Of a DNA stretch of 64,000 bases, positions 54,151 through 63,018 are shown in pieces. The stretch is from contig NZ_SUGA01000002.1 in assembly GCF_004963255.1 (NCBI RefSeq), forward strand, positions 204,770 through 268,769, given 5' to 3'. Numbering within the stretch: position 1 is the first letter of the stretch; the number at the start of each line of letters is the position of its first letter. The position numbers and the translations under genes are program-made. The DNA is from Mesorhizobium sp. GTDB taxonomy: Bacteria; Pseudomonadota; Alphaproteobacteria; Rhizobiales; Rhizobiaceae. The notes beneath the pieces were generated by a model. The model had not been told where the DNA came from. It did not search any database and saw only the letters and a program-made list of their open reading frames with translations.

Positions 54151-55392
54151 CTATTGGAGGACCAGGTCGGCCTGCAGGGCGCCGGCAGATTTGATGCCTT
54201 GCAGGATGGCGATGATGCCGTCCGGCTTCACGCCGAGGCGATTGAGGCCGGAGACAAGCGTTTCGAGGTCGGGGCCGTCGAGCACGGCGACGCGGGCGTT
54301 GGGCCGGCTCGCATCGATGGCCGTGGACGGTTCCACCGCGGTCTCACCCCTGGAGAAGGGTTCAGGCTGGACGACCCGCGGCGCTTCGGTGATGCGTACG
54401 GTAAGCGTGCCGTGGCTGATCGCCACGCGCGAGATCCTGACATTGTTGCCGATGACGATGGTTCCGGTGCGCTCGTCGATGACGACGCGAGCGGGGGAAT
54501 CCGACTCGACGACGAGGTTCTCGATCTCGGCATAGAAGCGCGCGGCGGAAACGTTCTTCGGCCGCCTGATCTGCACGGTTCGGGCATCGCGCTCGGCGGC
54601 GACCCGCATGCCGAAGCGCTGCGAGGTGTAGTCGTTGACGGCATCGGCGATGCGGATGGCGGTTGAGAAATCGGGATTGCGCAATTGCAGCGTCAAGACG
54701 CCCTGGTCGTCGAACTCGGCCGGCACGGCGCGCTCGACGATGGCGCCGTTGGGCACGCGGCCGGCGGTCGGCACGCCCTGCGTGAGTTCCTCGGCCTGAC
54801 CCTTGGCGGTGAAGCCGCCGACAATCACCGAGCCTTGCCCGACGGCGTAGATCTCGCCGTCGGCCGCCTTCAGCGGCGTCATCACCAGCGTGCCGCCGGC
54901 GAGCGAGGTGGCGTCGCCCATCGAGGAGACGTCGATGTCGATGCGGGCGCCCGACTGGACGAAGGGCGGCATGTTGGCGGTGACGATGACGGCGGCCACG
55001 TTCTTGGCGCGCGCGCTGCCGCCTTCGGTGGCGATGCCGAGATTCTCCAGCATGGCGCGGATCGACTGCTCGGTGAAAGGCGAGTTGCGCAGGCTGTCGC
55101 CGGTGCCGGCAAGGCCGATGACCAGGCCGTAGCCGACGAGCTGGTTGTCGCGCGCGCTCTGCAACTGAGCAATGTCCTTGATGCGCGCGGCGACCTGGCC
55201 GGGCGGCAGCGTGCTTGGTCCGGTGGAAACGCGGAACATGCGCTGGGTCGTGGCCGGATCATATTCCGGGTCGTCGTAGACGCCGCCGTTCTTCTGCGCC
55301 AGCTCGCGCTTGGCCTTGGGCGTCAGCCCATCCGCCAAAGCCGGCTGAATGCCGATGGCCGCCGCGAGCAGAAGGACAAAGGCGCGCATCAC
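54151..55392 (-). CDS. flgI: Flagellar P-ring protein FlgI
   Basis: A 413-residue periplasmic protein with a signal peptide (RAFVLLLAAAIGIQPALA). RIKDIAQLQSARDNQLVGYG, VIGLAGTGDSLRNSPFTEQ and the C-terminal LVSGLNRLGVKPDGIIAIL are strong family marks. It forms the P-ring with help from FlgA. The first ATG overlaps the flgA stop; the second ATG at 55389 is also possible. Confidence 0.97.
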   Translation of the reverse strand: MMRAFVLLLAAAIGIQPALADGLTPKAKRELAQKNGGVYDDPEYDPATTQRMFRVSTGPSTLPPGQVAARIKDIAQLQSARDNQLVGYGLVIGLAGTGDSLRNSPFTEQSIRAMLENLGIATEGGSARAKNVAAVIVTANMPPFVQSGARIDIDVSSMGDATSLAGGTLVMTPLKAADGEIYAVGQGSVIVGGFTAKGQAEELTQGVPTAGRVPNGAIVERAVPAEFDDQGVLTLQLRNPDFSTAIRIADAVNDYTSQRFGMRVAAERDARTVQIRRPKNVSAARFYAEIENLVVESDSPARVVIDERTGTIVIGNNVRISRVAISHGTLTVRITEAPRVVQPEPFSRGETAVEPSTAIDASRPNARVAVLDGPDLETLVSGLNRLGVKPDGIIAILQGIKSAGALQADLVLQ

Positions 55393-55913
55393 GAAGCGCC
55401 GACCTTGATGGTGCCGTCGGCCATCACCGTGCCGGAGATGATCTTGCCGCTGTCGATGTTGCGGATCTTGATCTGGTCGCCGGCAGCGCCTGGCTGCAGT
55501 GTGACGCAGGCCGCCGAAATGGTCAGCGCGCCGGCGGTGAAATAGACCTGCACGGAAGCGCCCTGCTCGACCAGCCAGGCGTCGCGGATAGCGGTGACCG
55601 GGATGTAGCGGCCGGGCAGAAGCGTGCGCTTGGCGACCTTGCCCTGAAGCTCCTCGGAGCGCGTCGCCATGCCGTCCGGCTTATGCTTGCCGGGTATGAG
55701 CGTCACCTGCTTGAGCGAGGCGGGCTCGATTGTCTCACCGGGATAGATGACCCGGTTGGGGATCAGCACGGCCTCGCCAACCGCCTGGCCGGCGGCGATC
55801 TGGTTCGCCGACTGGCCGGTGGTGTCCTGCGCGATAGCCGGCGTGCCGGCGGCCACCAGGACAGTGGCCAGCACGGCGCGGCGGAATGCGGAGGAGATCG
55901 GCCCAGCCATCAT
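55389..55913 (-). CDS. flgA: P-ring assembly chaperone FlgA
   Basis: A 174-residue exported protein (signal FRRAVLATVLVAAGTPAIA) with an SAF domain (VLIPNRVIYPGETIEPASL) and the C-terminal FlgA core (GASVQVYFTAGALTISA ... RNIDSGKIISGTV). It helps FlgI assemble. It is three bases after flgG. Confidence 0.95.
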   Translation of the reverse strand: MMAGPISSAFRRAVLATVLVAAGTPAIAQDTTGQSANQIAAGQAVGEAVLIPNRVIYPGETIEPASLKQVTLIPGKHKPDGMATRSEELQGKVAKRTLLPGRYIPVTAIRDAWLVEQGASVQVYFTAGALTISAACVTLQPGAAGDQIKIRNIDSGKIISGTVMADGTIKVGAS

Positions 55914-55916
55914 CCG

Positions 55917-56705
55917 TTACCTGATGTTCTTGGAGACCACCGAGGCCATGTCGTCGGCGGCCTGGATGACCTTGGAGTTCATTTCATAGGCGCGCTGCGC
56001 CGAGATCAGCTCGGTGATTTCCTTGACCGGGTCGACGTTGGACGATTCCAGATAACCCTGCTGGATCGTTGCGAAGCCGGGATCCCCCGGAACGCCGACA
56101 TTGGCCGGGCCCGAGGCAGCCGTTTCCTGGAACAGGTTGTCGCCGAGAGGGGCGAGGCCCGCCTCGTTGGCGAAATTGGCGATCTGGAGCTGTCCGAGCA
56201 GCTGGAGGTCGGTCTGGCCCTGGAGACGGGCAAAGACCTGGCCGGTCTTGTTGACGATCACCTCGACGGCATCCGTCGGCACGGTGATGGCCGGAATGAC
56301 GTTGGCGCCGTCCACCGTCACGAGCTGGCCGGTGGCATTGGTGTTGAAGGCGCCGGCGCGACTGTAGAGCGTGCCGCCGTCGGCGCCCTCGATCTGGAAC
56401 CAGCCCCTGCCGGTCAACGCCAGGTCGAAGCTGTTGCCGGTGCTGGCGAGTTCGCCCTGGGTGTGAACGTTGCGCACGGCGGTCGTCTTGACGCCAAGAC
56501 CGATCGAAACGCCTTCCGGCACCAGCGAGGTGTTGGAACGGTTGGGCACGCCTTGCGTGCGGTCGACCTGGTAGAGCAGGTCGGAGAATTCGGCCCGCGC
56601 CCGCTTGTAGCCGGTGGTGTTGATGTTGGCGATGTTGTTGGCGATGACTTCCAGGTTGGTCTGCTGGGCGTTCATGCCGGTGGCGGCGATTGCGAGTGCT
56701 TTCAT
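55917..56705 (-). CDS. flgG: Distal rod protein FlgG
   Basis: A 262-residue rod protein. [45 protein letters not shown] and the C-terminal [20 protein letters not shown] match FlgG. It forms the distal rod. It follows fliE by ten bases. Confidence 0.97.
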   Translation of the reverse strand: MKALAIAATGMNAQQTNLEVIANNIANINTTGYKRARAEFSDLLYQVDRTQGVPNRSNTSLVPEGVSIGLGVKTTAVRNVHTQGELASTGNSFDLALTGRGWFQIEGADGGTLYSRAGAFNTNATGQLVTVDGANVIPAITVPTDAVEVIVNKTGQVFARLQGQTDLQLLGQLQIANFANEAGLAPLGDNLFQETAASGPANVGVPGDPGFATIQQGYLESSNVDPVKEITELISAQRAYEMNSKVIQAADDMASVVSKNIR

Positions 56706-56715
56706 GACGCGGTCC

Positions 56716-57045
56716 CTAGATACTCATGCGACTGATTTCGAGGTAAGCCGAGACGACCTTGTCGCGGATGGCGATGGTCGTCTGCAGCGCCTGCTGGGCG
56801 CTCAACACCGCATCGACAACCTGACGGGTGTCGGCGTCGCCCTTGAGCGCCTGGATCGACATCTGCTCGGCACCCTGCAGCGTGTTGACGGTCTTCGTCG
56901 CGGCCTGGCTGAGGACGTCGGCGAAGCTGCCGCCGATGCTTTCGCTGGCCTGCGTCCCGACACCGCCTTGAAGCAGGCCCGGCGCGGCCGAGTCGGCGCC
57001 GTCGATTGCCGGTTTGAACTGTAGTGCCCCGATACCGCCGATCAT
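56716..57045 (-). CDS. fliE: Hook-basal body complex protein FliE
   Basis: A 109-residue Fli[21 protein letters not shown] and [32 protein letters not shown] in outline. It links the MS-ring to the rod. The ATG shares one base with the flgC stop (TAATG). Confidence 0.95.
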   Translation of the reverse strand: MIGGIGALQFKPAIDGADSAAPGLLQGGVGTQASESIGGSFADVLSQAATKTVNTLQGAEQMSIQALKGDADTRQVVDAVLSAQQALQTTIAIRDKVVSAYLEISRMSI

Positions 57046-57461
57046 TACTGGTTCCTCATCAGGTCGATGGTCATGGAAATGAGATCGCGAGCCTGCTTGA
57101 TGACCTGCAGGTTGGCTTCATAGGAGCGGTTCGCCTCGCTCATGTCTGCCATTTCGACCAATGTGTTGACGTTGGGCATCTTGACGTACCCTTTGGCGTC
57201 GGCGGCTTCGTTGCCGGGCTGGAATTCGATCGGGAAGTCCGAGGGATCGCGATTGATGCCGCTCACTTCCACCAACGAGCCGCCGGTTGCGCGGTCGACC
57301 TCGGACTGGAAGGTGATCGTCTTGCGGCGATAGGGATCGGCGCCTGGCGTGCTGCCGGTCGACTGGGCGTTGGCGAGGTTTTCCGAGACCACGCGCAGGC
57401 GTTCCGACTGGGCACCAAGACCGGAGGCTGCGACTTTGAGGGCTGCGGTGAGGGCGTCCAT
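57045..57461 (-). CDS. flgC: Proximal rod protein FlgC
   Basis: A 138-residue rod protein ([59 protein letters not shown]). It begins two bases after the flgB stop. Confidence 0.97.
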   Translation of the reverse strand: MDALTAALKVAASGLGAQSERLRVVSENLANAQSTGSTPGADPYRRKTITFQSEVDRATGGSLVEVSGINRDPSDFPIEFQPGNEAADAKGYVKMPNVNTLVEMADMSEANRSYEANLQVIKQARDLISMTIDLMRNQ

Positions 57462-57463
57462 GG

Positions 57464-57844
57464 TCAGCTCTTCACCACCATCGTCATCATCGAATGGAAG
57501 GCCTTGACGATCGCCGTGTTGAGCTCGAAGGAGCGGCGAACCTCGCCGGCCTTCATCAGCTCCTGCTCGAGAACGACGGTGTTCTTCGACGGCATGATCG
57601 CGCCGTCAGGATCCTCCGGCTTGACGTTGAAGCCGGCATTGGTGGTCTCAGTGCCAAGATGGCCCGCCTGCGTGGCGGTCAGCGTCACCGCGGTGCGGTC
57701 GAGAACCTTTTCGAACGGCTCGACATCATTGGCCGTATAGCCCGGCGTGTTGGCATTGGCGATGTTGGAGGCAATCGCCGACTGGCGCACGGCCAGCCAT
57801 TGCGACTGCCGCGTGGCAAGGTCGAAAAGATTTACGGGTTCCAT
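57464..57844 (-). CDS. flgB: Proximal rod protein FlgB
   Basis: A 126-residue rod protein ([20 protein letters not shown], then [16 protein letters not shown]). GGGAGA just upstream supports the ATG at 57844 over one at 57871. It heads the long flgB-fliP operon. The shared element lies 29 bases upstream. Confidence 0.96.
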   Translation of the reverse strand: MEPVNLFDLATRQSQWLAVRQSAIASNIANANTPGYTANDVEPFEKVLDRTAVTLTATQAGHLGTETTNAGFNVKPEDPDGAIMPSKNTVVLEQELMKAGEVRRSFELNTAIVKAFHSMMTMVVKS

Positions 57845-57873
57845 GGGAATCTCCCGGACAAGTACGCACAAGA

Positions 57874-57893
57874 CTAGGCGGCCAGTCTTGCGC
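57874..57893 (-). promoter_or_regulatory. Shared flagellar promoter-like element before flgB
   Basis: On the minus strand GCGCAAG, nine bases, then CTAG. The flanks make a larger inverted repeat, GCGCAAGACT with AGTCTTGTGC. It lies 29 bases from the flgB start. A second GCGCAAG starts 11 bases further upstream (57898-57904). Confidence 0.58.
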
Positions 57894-57932
57894 GGACCTT
57901 GCGCGGGGGAGGGGCTGTACGGCCGGGTTCGG

Positions 57933-58721
57933 TTACTTCGAGAGCTGGATCACCTTGTCGGTGCTGGTGACGATCACCCACTTGCCGCCGCGCTGCTCGA
58001 TCGAAGCGACGCGGCTCGAATCCGGCAGGATGGAGCCGCGCTGAACGACCCACAGACCCGTATCGTCCTCGATCATGGCGCGGCCGTTGGCCACATGCAC
58101 CATCTTGAATTCGGAAGCGGCGGCCGGGAAGGGCTGGTCGGCGGGCGGCGGGGCCGGATCATCCTCAACCGTTCCGGTCGCAAACAGGTCGATATCGGGA
58201 TTGGGAACGTCCTTGGCCGTCAGCGGTCCGCTCCGTTGAGCCGCAACGCCACCGCCCTCGCGTCCGGAATTGCTGCCGCTGCCGCCGAACTTGATGGTCT
58301 GAACGCCGAACTGCTCCTGATTGAAGAAGATGTACCAGGGAAACAACGCGCAGATGAGGCCGAGCGTGATGCCGAGCGCGGCGATGACGAAATCGCTGCG
58401 CCGGTCGGCGCTCCTGTCGGCCAGGCGGGGGAACTGGGCTTTCGGCGGCTCCGGCCACTCGCTGCGGGAAAAAAGCCCGTCGAGCACGGTATCGCGGCTG
58501 GCCTGCGCGACATCGGCGGCCCCGGCGGCGGATGTCCGCGGCGGATGCGGCCTGTCGGCTCTGGTCAGGAGAGCCGCTGTCTTCTGTGTCTTGGCATGCG
58601 CGGCCTTGTCCTTGGCGGATCTTGCCGCGTCGGCCTCGGCCCTTTCCGCCGCCTCGGCCTCGGCAAGCCTGTCGCGCAGCATGCGCTCGGTATATTGGAG
58701 CTCAGTCTCCTTGATCGCCAT
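57933..58721 (-). CDS. Conserved flagellar-cluster membrane protein of unknown function
   Basis: A 262-residue protein. A charged N-terminal coiled coil (MLRDRLAEAEAAERAEADAA) is followed by one membrane helix at about residues 112-131 (ALGITLGLICALFPWYIFF). The periplasmic end (MIEDDTGLWVVQRGSILPDSS) looks like a small beta domain. Its start overlaps the fliI end by 20 bases, so it belongs to the flgF-fliI transcript. Function unknown. Confidence 0.8.
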   Translation of the reverse strand: MAIKETELQYTERMLRDRLAEAEAAERAEADAARSAKDKAAHAKTQKTAALLTRADRPHPPRTSAAGAADVAQASRDTVLDGLFSRSEWPEPPKAQFPRLADRSADRRSDFVIAALGITLGLICALFPWYIFFNQEQFGVQTIKFGGSGSNSGREGGGVAAQRSGPLTAKDVPNPDIDLFATGTVEDDPAPPPADQPFPAAASEFKMVHVANGRAMIEDDTGLWVVQRGSILPDSSRVASIEQRGGKWVIVTSTDKVIQLSK

Positions 58722-60108
58722 TCAGCTTCCCCTTGAGATGGCGGGCGAGGTCGGCGAACGGATCGGCCGACGCGCGGTCCCTCGGCGATTGCGTGAGCGC
58801 CTCGTAGATCAGCGGCACCTGGCGCACCGCGTTGTCGAGTTCGGCATCGGCGCCGCTTTGGTAAGCGCCCAAAAGACGGATGTCGCGCGTATCCTCGAAG
58901 CGCGCGATCATCGATTTCAGCCTTGTCACCAGCGTGCGCTGTTCCGGGCTCCAGGCCTTGTCGGCAAGGCGCGAGATGGACGACAGCGGATTGACCGGCG
59001 GATAGCGGCCCTGCTCGGCAAGGGCGCGGTCGAGGACGACATGGCCGTCGAGAATGCCGCGCACCGAATCGGCGACCGGGTCGTTGTGGTCGTCGCCGTC
59101 TACGAGCACGGAGATGATGGCGGTGATCGAGCCTTTTCCCTCGACGCCGGGGCCGGCGCGTTCGAGCAGCTTCGGCAGGTCGGTGAAAACCGAGGCCGGG
59201 TAGCCGCGCGCCACCGGCGGCTCGCCGGTTCCCGTCGCAACCTCACGCAGCGCATGCGCGAAGCGGGTGATGGAATCCAGCACCAGGAGCACGCGATGAC
59301 CCTGGTCGCGGAAATGCTCGGCCACGCATATGGCGGTGTCGGGCGCGCGGCGCCGCATCATGGCGCTTTCGTCGCTGGTGGCGACGACGGCGACGGTCTT
59401 GGCCATGCTCTCGGCACCGATCGTGTCCTCGAGGAACTCGCGCACCTCGCGGCCGCGCTCGCCGATCAGAGCCACGACCACTGTGTCGAAGGCCTCGGCG
59501 CCGGCGAGCATGGCAAGCAAAGTCGACTTGCCGACGCCGGAACCGGCGAAGATGCCTAGCCGCTGGCCGAAGCAGAGCGGGGTGAAGATGTCGATCACCC
59601 GCACCCCGGTGAGGAAGCCGGTGCCGACGCGCTGGCGCGACAAGGCGCCCGGTGTCGCGCCATGCGTGACATCGGCGGCATTCGGCCGGATCAGCGCGGG
59701 ACCGCCGTCAATGGGGCGGGTCAAGGCGTCGATGGCACGCCCGCGCCAGGAGACATGCGGCGCGACCGCGAGCGGGCCGCGGCGAAAGACGACGTCGCCG
59801 ATACCGGCATCGGCGCTGCGCTCGAAAGGCGCAATCACCACCTCGTCGCTGCCGATCTTGACGATCTCGCCGCGTCGCGCGCCGGCCTTGCCGCGCTGCT
59901 CGACGATGTCGCCCAGCCTGGCAATTCCAGACAGGCCGCGGACCTTGTAGTGCGTCGGCGATATCTCGGCGATGCGGCCGCCGCGCGCAAGCAGTGCCTG
60001 CGGATCATCGAACCGGCGCCAGACGCGTTCGAGCGCCGCCAGCCGGTCCGTCCTTCCGGAATCGGCCGGGCTCTCGGAAGCGCGCAACAGGGACGGGCCG
60101 GTCGTCAT
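58702..60108 (-). CDS. fliI: Flagellar export ATPase FliI
   Basis: A 468-residue F1-beta-like ATPase. Walker A is GSGVGKST at residues 179-186 and Walker B ends at D268 (VLLVLDSITRFAHA). PVNPLSSISRLA is the family C-terminal motif. It drives release of export substrates, held by the FliH-like protein encoded at 46570. It follows flgF by four bases. Confidence 0.97.
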   Translation of the reverse strand: MTTGPSLLRASESPADSGRTDRLAALERVWRRFDDPQALLARGGRIAEISPTHYKVRGLSGIARLGDIVEQRGKAGARRGEIVKIGSDEVVIAPFERSADAGIGDVVFRRGPLAVAPHVSWRGRAIDALTRPIDGGPALIRPNAADVTHGATPGALSRQRVGTGFLTGVRVIDIFTPLCFGQRLGIFAGSGVGKSTLLAMLAGAEAFDTVVVALIGERGREVREFLEDTIGAESMAKTVAVVATSDESAMMRRRAPDTAICVAEHFRDQGHRVLLVLDSITRFAHALREVATGTGEPPVARGYPASVFTDLPKLLERAGPGVEGKGSITAIISVLVDGDDHNDPVADSVRGILDGHVVLDRALAEQGRYPPVNPLSSISRLADKAWSPEQRTLVTRLKSMIARFEDTRDIRLLGAYQSGADAELDNAVRQVPLIYEALTQSPRDRASADPFADLARHLKGKLNGDQGD

Positions 60109-60112
60109 ACCG

Positions 60113-60835
60113 TCACTTCGAGCCGAGCGTCTTGATGGCGTCGTCGGTGGAGGAATCGGTCTGCCGCATCAGCGCCGCCGTGTTCTCGAAAGCGCGCTGC
60201 ACCTGGATCAGCCGGGTCATCTCCAGCACCGGGTTGACGTTCGACTCTTCCAGAAATCCTTGCGCGATGCCGACGTCCGAACGATCGGTGACGGGTTCGG
60301 GCGTGCGCGCCGGAACGATGCCTGAATTGCCATAGCGGACGAAATCCTCGCCGGGATCGAAATTGTAGAGGCCGATGGCGCCGACCAGCTGGTCGTTCTG
60401 CCGGAGCGAGCCGTCCGCGCCTGCCTTGGGCGGGCCGTTGCGCGGATCGAGCTGGATCGGGGCGCCGCCGCTGTCCAGAACCGGATAGCCTTCGATCGAC
60501 ATCAATTCGCCGTTCTCGTTCATGGAGAAACGGCCGTCGCGCGTCATCACCGTGCCGGCCGGCGTGTCGATGGCGAACCAGGCGTCGCCCTGGATGGCGA
60601 AGTCGAACGGGTTGCCGGTTTCGGTCAGCGCGCCATGCGCGCCGGAAAGGTAGGTCTTGCCTGAGGAGGCGAAGGAGACCGACTTCGGCCCGGTGCCCGA
60701 GACCACGTCCTCGAACTTCACGCCGGTGGCGCGAAAGCCGATGGTCGAGGCATTGGCGACGTTGTCGGCGATGGTGTCGAGACGGCGCTCGAGCGCGATC
60801 TGAGAGGAAAGGGCGACGTAAAGACTGTCCTGCAT
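60113..60835 (-). CDS. flgF: Rod protein FlgF
   Basis: A 240-residue proximal rod protein. VALSSQIALERRLDTIADNVANASTIGFRATG in outline is the rod N-terminus; FLEESNVNPVLEMTRLIQVQ is the C-terminal motif. It begins four bases after the DUF1217 gene stop. Confidence 0.95.
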   Translation of the reverse strand: MQDSLYVALSSQIALERRLDTIADNVANASTIGFRATGVKFEDVVSGTGPKSVSFASSGKTYLSGAHGALTETGNPFDFAIQGDAWFAIDTPAGTVMTRDGRFSMNENGELMSIEGYPVLDSGGAPIQLDPRNGPPKAGADGSLRQNDQLVGAIGLYNFDPGEDFVRYGNSGIVPARTPEPVTDRSDVGIAQGFLEESNVNPVLEMTRLIQVQRAFENTAALMRQTDSSTDDAIKTLGSK

Positions 60836-60839
60836 GATC

Positions 60840-61967
60840 TCAGAACTTCAATTGCTGCATGGCCAGCATCAGATCGGTGGAGATGCCGACACTGGTCGGC
60901 TGCGCGAAGAGCACGCTGACCGACGTCACCGCCGTCGAGGTCGGGTGGGCGACCTCGTACATGCTGGTGAAACGAGTCAGGAACTTGCTGAGCTTCTCGG
61001 GGTCGGTGAAATCCTTGATGTCGAGCTTCTGCCCGAACAGCTGCGCCTGCTTGTCGATATCGGCCGTGGCAAAGGAATCGGGCAGGCCGAGCGCGGTGCG
61101 CACCACGCTGGCCAAAGCGGTGTCTGCCAGCACGTCGTACCAGCTGGTGATGTCGGGCGCCTTGCGCTGGAAATAAAGCGCCAGCCGCACGCCCTCGTTG
61201 GTCTTGCCGGCATCCTCCTCCAGCGTCTGGCGCATGTACATGCCGACGGTCGGCTGCTGCGCCTGAACATAGGTGGTGGCGTTTTCGCCGTATTGCTCGA
61301 AGTTGAAGGCCGAGGCCAGCCCGGCATAGGCCTTGTTGGTCTGCTGGTTGGCGACGCTGTCGGGATCGCGCACGCCGCCTTGCAGGACCGACTTGATCAG
61401 GTCCTTGTCCTCGGTTGCCGAATCCAGGCCGTACGCGGCAAGCGCGTAGGTGTAGAGGCGGTCGTTCGACATCAGGTCGTCGACCGATTTCACCTTGGTG
61501 ATGTTGGCGAGATAGTAGGTCGTCTCGCCCTTCACATAGTCCGAATTCGGGTCGAGGCCGGCGATCTGGGCCTGGATGGCGTAGTTTTTCGTCACCAGCT
61601 GCTGCGCCGGGTTGTAGACGGTCGCATCGGCGCCGTCCGCCGCAAAATTGAAAGCTCTGACGAACTGGGCGTAGCGCTTGTCGGTCAGCTTGTTGGCGAA
61701 GCTGTCGGGATCGGAAACGCCTTCCTTCAGCGCCTTGACCATGAAGGCCTTGGCATAGTCCATGTTCTCCAGCCCGTAGGCCTTCATGGCATATTTGAAC
61801 AGGCGGTCATTGTTGACGAAATCGTCGATCGATTTCACCTTGGTGATGTTGGCCAGATAGTACTGGGTGTCGCGATCGACCGTCGGCTGCTGCTCAATGC
61901 GGTCGATCGACTTGCCGATATCTTTGGCAATCAACTGATAGCTGGTGTAGGTACTGAGCAAGGACAC
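60840..61967 (-). CDS. DUF1217 domain protein with internal repeats
   Basis: A 375-residue protein usually found beside flgF in rhizobia. It contains two clear internal repeats, each opening YYLANITKVKS(I/V)DD at residues ~39 and ~154 and including NDRL(F/Y)..A..AYGL and (S/R)DPDS(F/V)AN. A third, weaker copy may follow. Two 24-base stretches are identical at DNA level (61485-61508 and 61830-61853). It has no signal peptide and may be exported through the flagellum. It heads the flgF-fliI unit. Confidence 0.85.
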   Translation of the reverse strand: MSLLSTYTSYQLIAKDIGKSIDRIEQQPTVDRDTQYYLANITKVKSIDDFVNNDRLFKYAMKAYGLENMDYAKAFMVKALKEGVSDPDSFANKLTDKRYAQFVRAFNFAADGADATVYNPAQQLVTKNYAIQAQIAGLDPNSDYVKGETTYYLANITKVKSVDDLMSNDRLYTYALAAYGLDSATEDKDLIKSVLQGGVRDPDSVANQQTNKAYAGLASAFNFEQYGENATTYVQAQQPTVGMYMRQTLEEDAGKTNEGVRLALYFQRKAPDITSWYDVLADTALASVVRTALGLPDSFATADIDKQAQLFGQKLDIKDFTDPEKLSKFLTRFTSMYEVAHPTSTAVTSVSVLFAQPTSVGISTDLMLAMQQLKF

Positions 61968-61994
61968 GCCTCCGGCCGAAGCTATCCCCGGACA

Positions 61995-62014
61995 ATAACG
62001 TCACTTCCTTGCGC
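61995..62014 (-). promoter_or_regulatory. Shared flagellar promoter-like element before the DUF1217-flgF unit
   Basis: On the minus strand GCGCAAG, nine bases, then TTAT. It lies 27 bases from the DUF1217 gene start. CTTC precedes it as in the fliF and flhA copies. Confidence 0.52.
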
Positions 62015-62052
62015 GAAGCTGAATCGTGTCCGCTGCCCTCGATTCAAGCCTC

Positions 62053-62072
62053 ACACAAGGCACGGGGACTAT
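62053..62072 (+). promoter_or_regulatory. Shared flagellar promoter-like element before motA
   Basis: On the plus strand ACACAAG, nine bases, then CTAT, 36 bases before the motA start. It is the only plus-strand copy and points toward motA. Confidence 0.45.
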
Positions 62073-62108
62073 CCCTGATCCACGACGTGACATGCGGAAG
62101 GACCAGTC

Positions 62109-62984
62109 GTGGGTATTCTGATCGGACTTGTGGTGACGCTCGGCTGCGTTCTCGGCGGCTTCATGGCCATGGGCGGCCATCTGCACGTGCTGCTGCAGCC
62201 CTGGGAAGCGGTGGTCATCTGCGGCGCGGCGCTCGGGACCTTCCTCGTCGCCAATCCGATGAAGACGGTCAAGGACACCGGCAAGGGCATTCTCGAGGCC
62301 TTCAAGCAGGCGGTGCCGAAGGAGCGCGACTACCTCGAGACGCTGGGCGTCCTGCACAGCCTGATGCGCGAACTGCGCTCGAAATCGCGCAGCGAGGTCG
62401 AGGCGCATATCGACAATCCGGAGGAGTCCGCGATCTTCCAGGCCTTCCCGACCGTGCTCAAGAACCATGACCTGACGAATTTCATCTGCGACTATTGCCG
62501 CATTATCATCATCGGCAATGCCCGCTCGCACGAGATCGAGGCGCTGATGGACGAAGAGATCCAGACGATCCGCAGCGACAAGCTGAAGGCCTATCACGCG
62601 ATGGTGGCGGTCGGCGACGGCCTGCCGGCGTTGGGCATCGTGGCCGCCGTGCTCGGCGTGGTGAAGGCGATGGGTGCGCTGGACCAGTCGCCGGAGATCC
62701 TCGGCGGCCTGATCGGCGCCGCGCTCGTCGGAACCTTTCTCGGCATCTTCCTGTCCTATGCGGTGGTCGGTCCGGTCGCCACCAAGATCAAGACGGTGCG
62801 AGAAAAGAAGAACCGCCTCTACATCATCGTCAAGCAGACGCTGCTTGCCTATATGAACGGCGCCCTGCCGCAGGTGGCGATCGAATTCGGCCGCAAGACC
62901 ATATCGTCCTACGAGCGTCCGACGATCGATGCCGTCGAGCAGAGCACGATGAACGCCGGCTCTGCCGAGAAGAAGGCGGCCTGA
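62109..62984 (+). CDS. motA: Flagellar stator protein MotA
   Basis: A 291-residue stator subunit from a GTG start with GAAGGA upstream. Four membrane segments are visible, two near the start and two after residue 165 ([21 protein letters not shown] with the conserved Pro, and [17 protein letters not shown]). The cytoplasmic loop ([15 protein letters not shown]) contacts FliG. Its partner motB is encoded 15 kb away on the other strand. Confidence 0.97.
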   Translation: MGILIGLVVTLGCVLGGFMAMGGHLHVLLQPWEAVVICGAALGTFLVANPMKTVKDTGKGILEAFKQAVPKERDYLETLGVLHSLMRELRSKSRSEVEAHIDNPEESAIFQAFPTVLKNHDLTNFICDYCRIIIIGNARSHEIEALMDEEIQTIRSDKLKAYHAMVAVGDGLPALGIVAAVLGVVKAMGALDQSPEILGGLIGAALVGTFLGIFLSYAVVGPVATKIKTVREKKNRLYIIVKQTLLAYMNGALPQVAIEFGRKTISSYERPTIDAVEQSTMNAGSAEKKAA

Positions 62985-63018
62985 GCATGCTCGATCCGAG
63001 ACAGGACCACTTGCCGTC

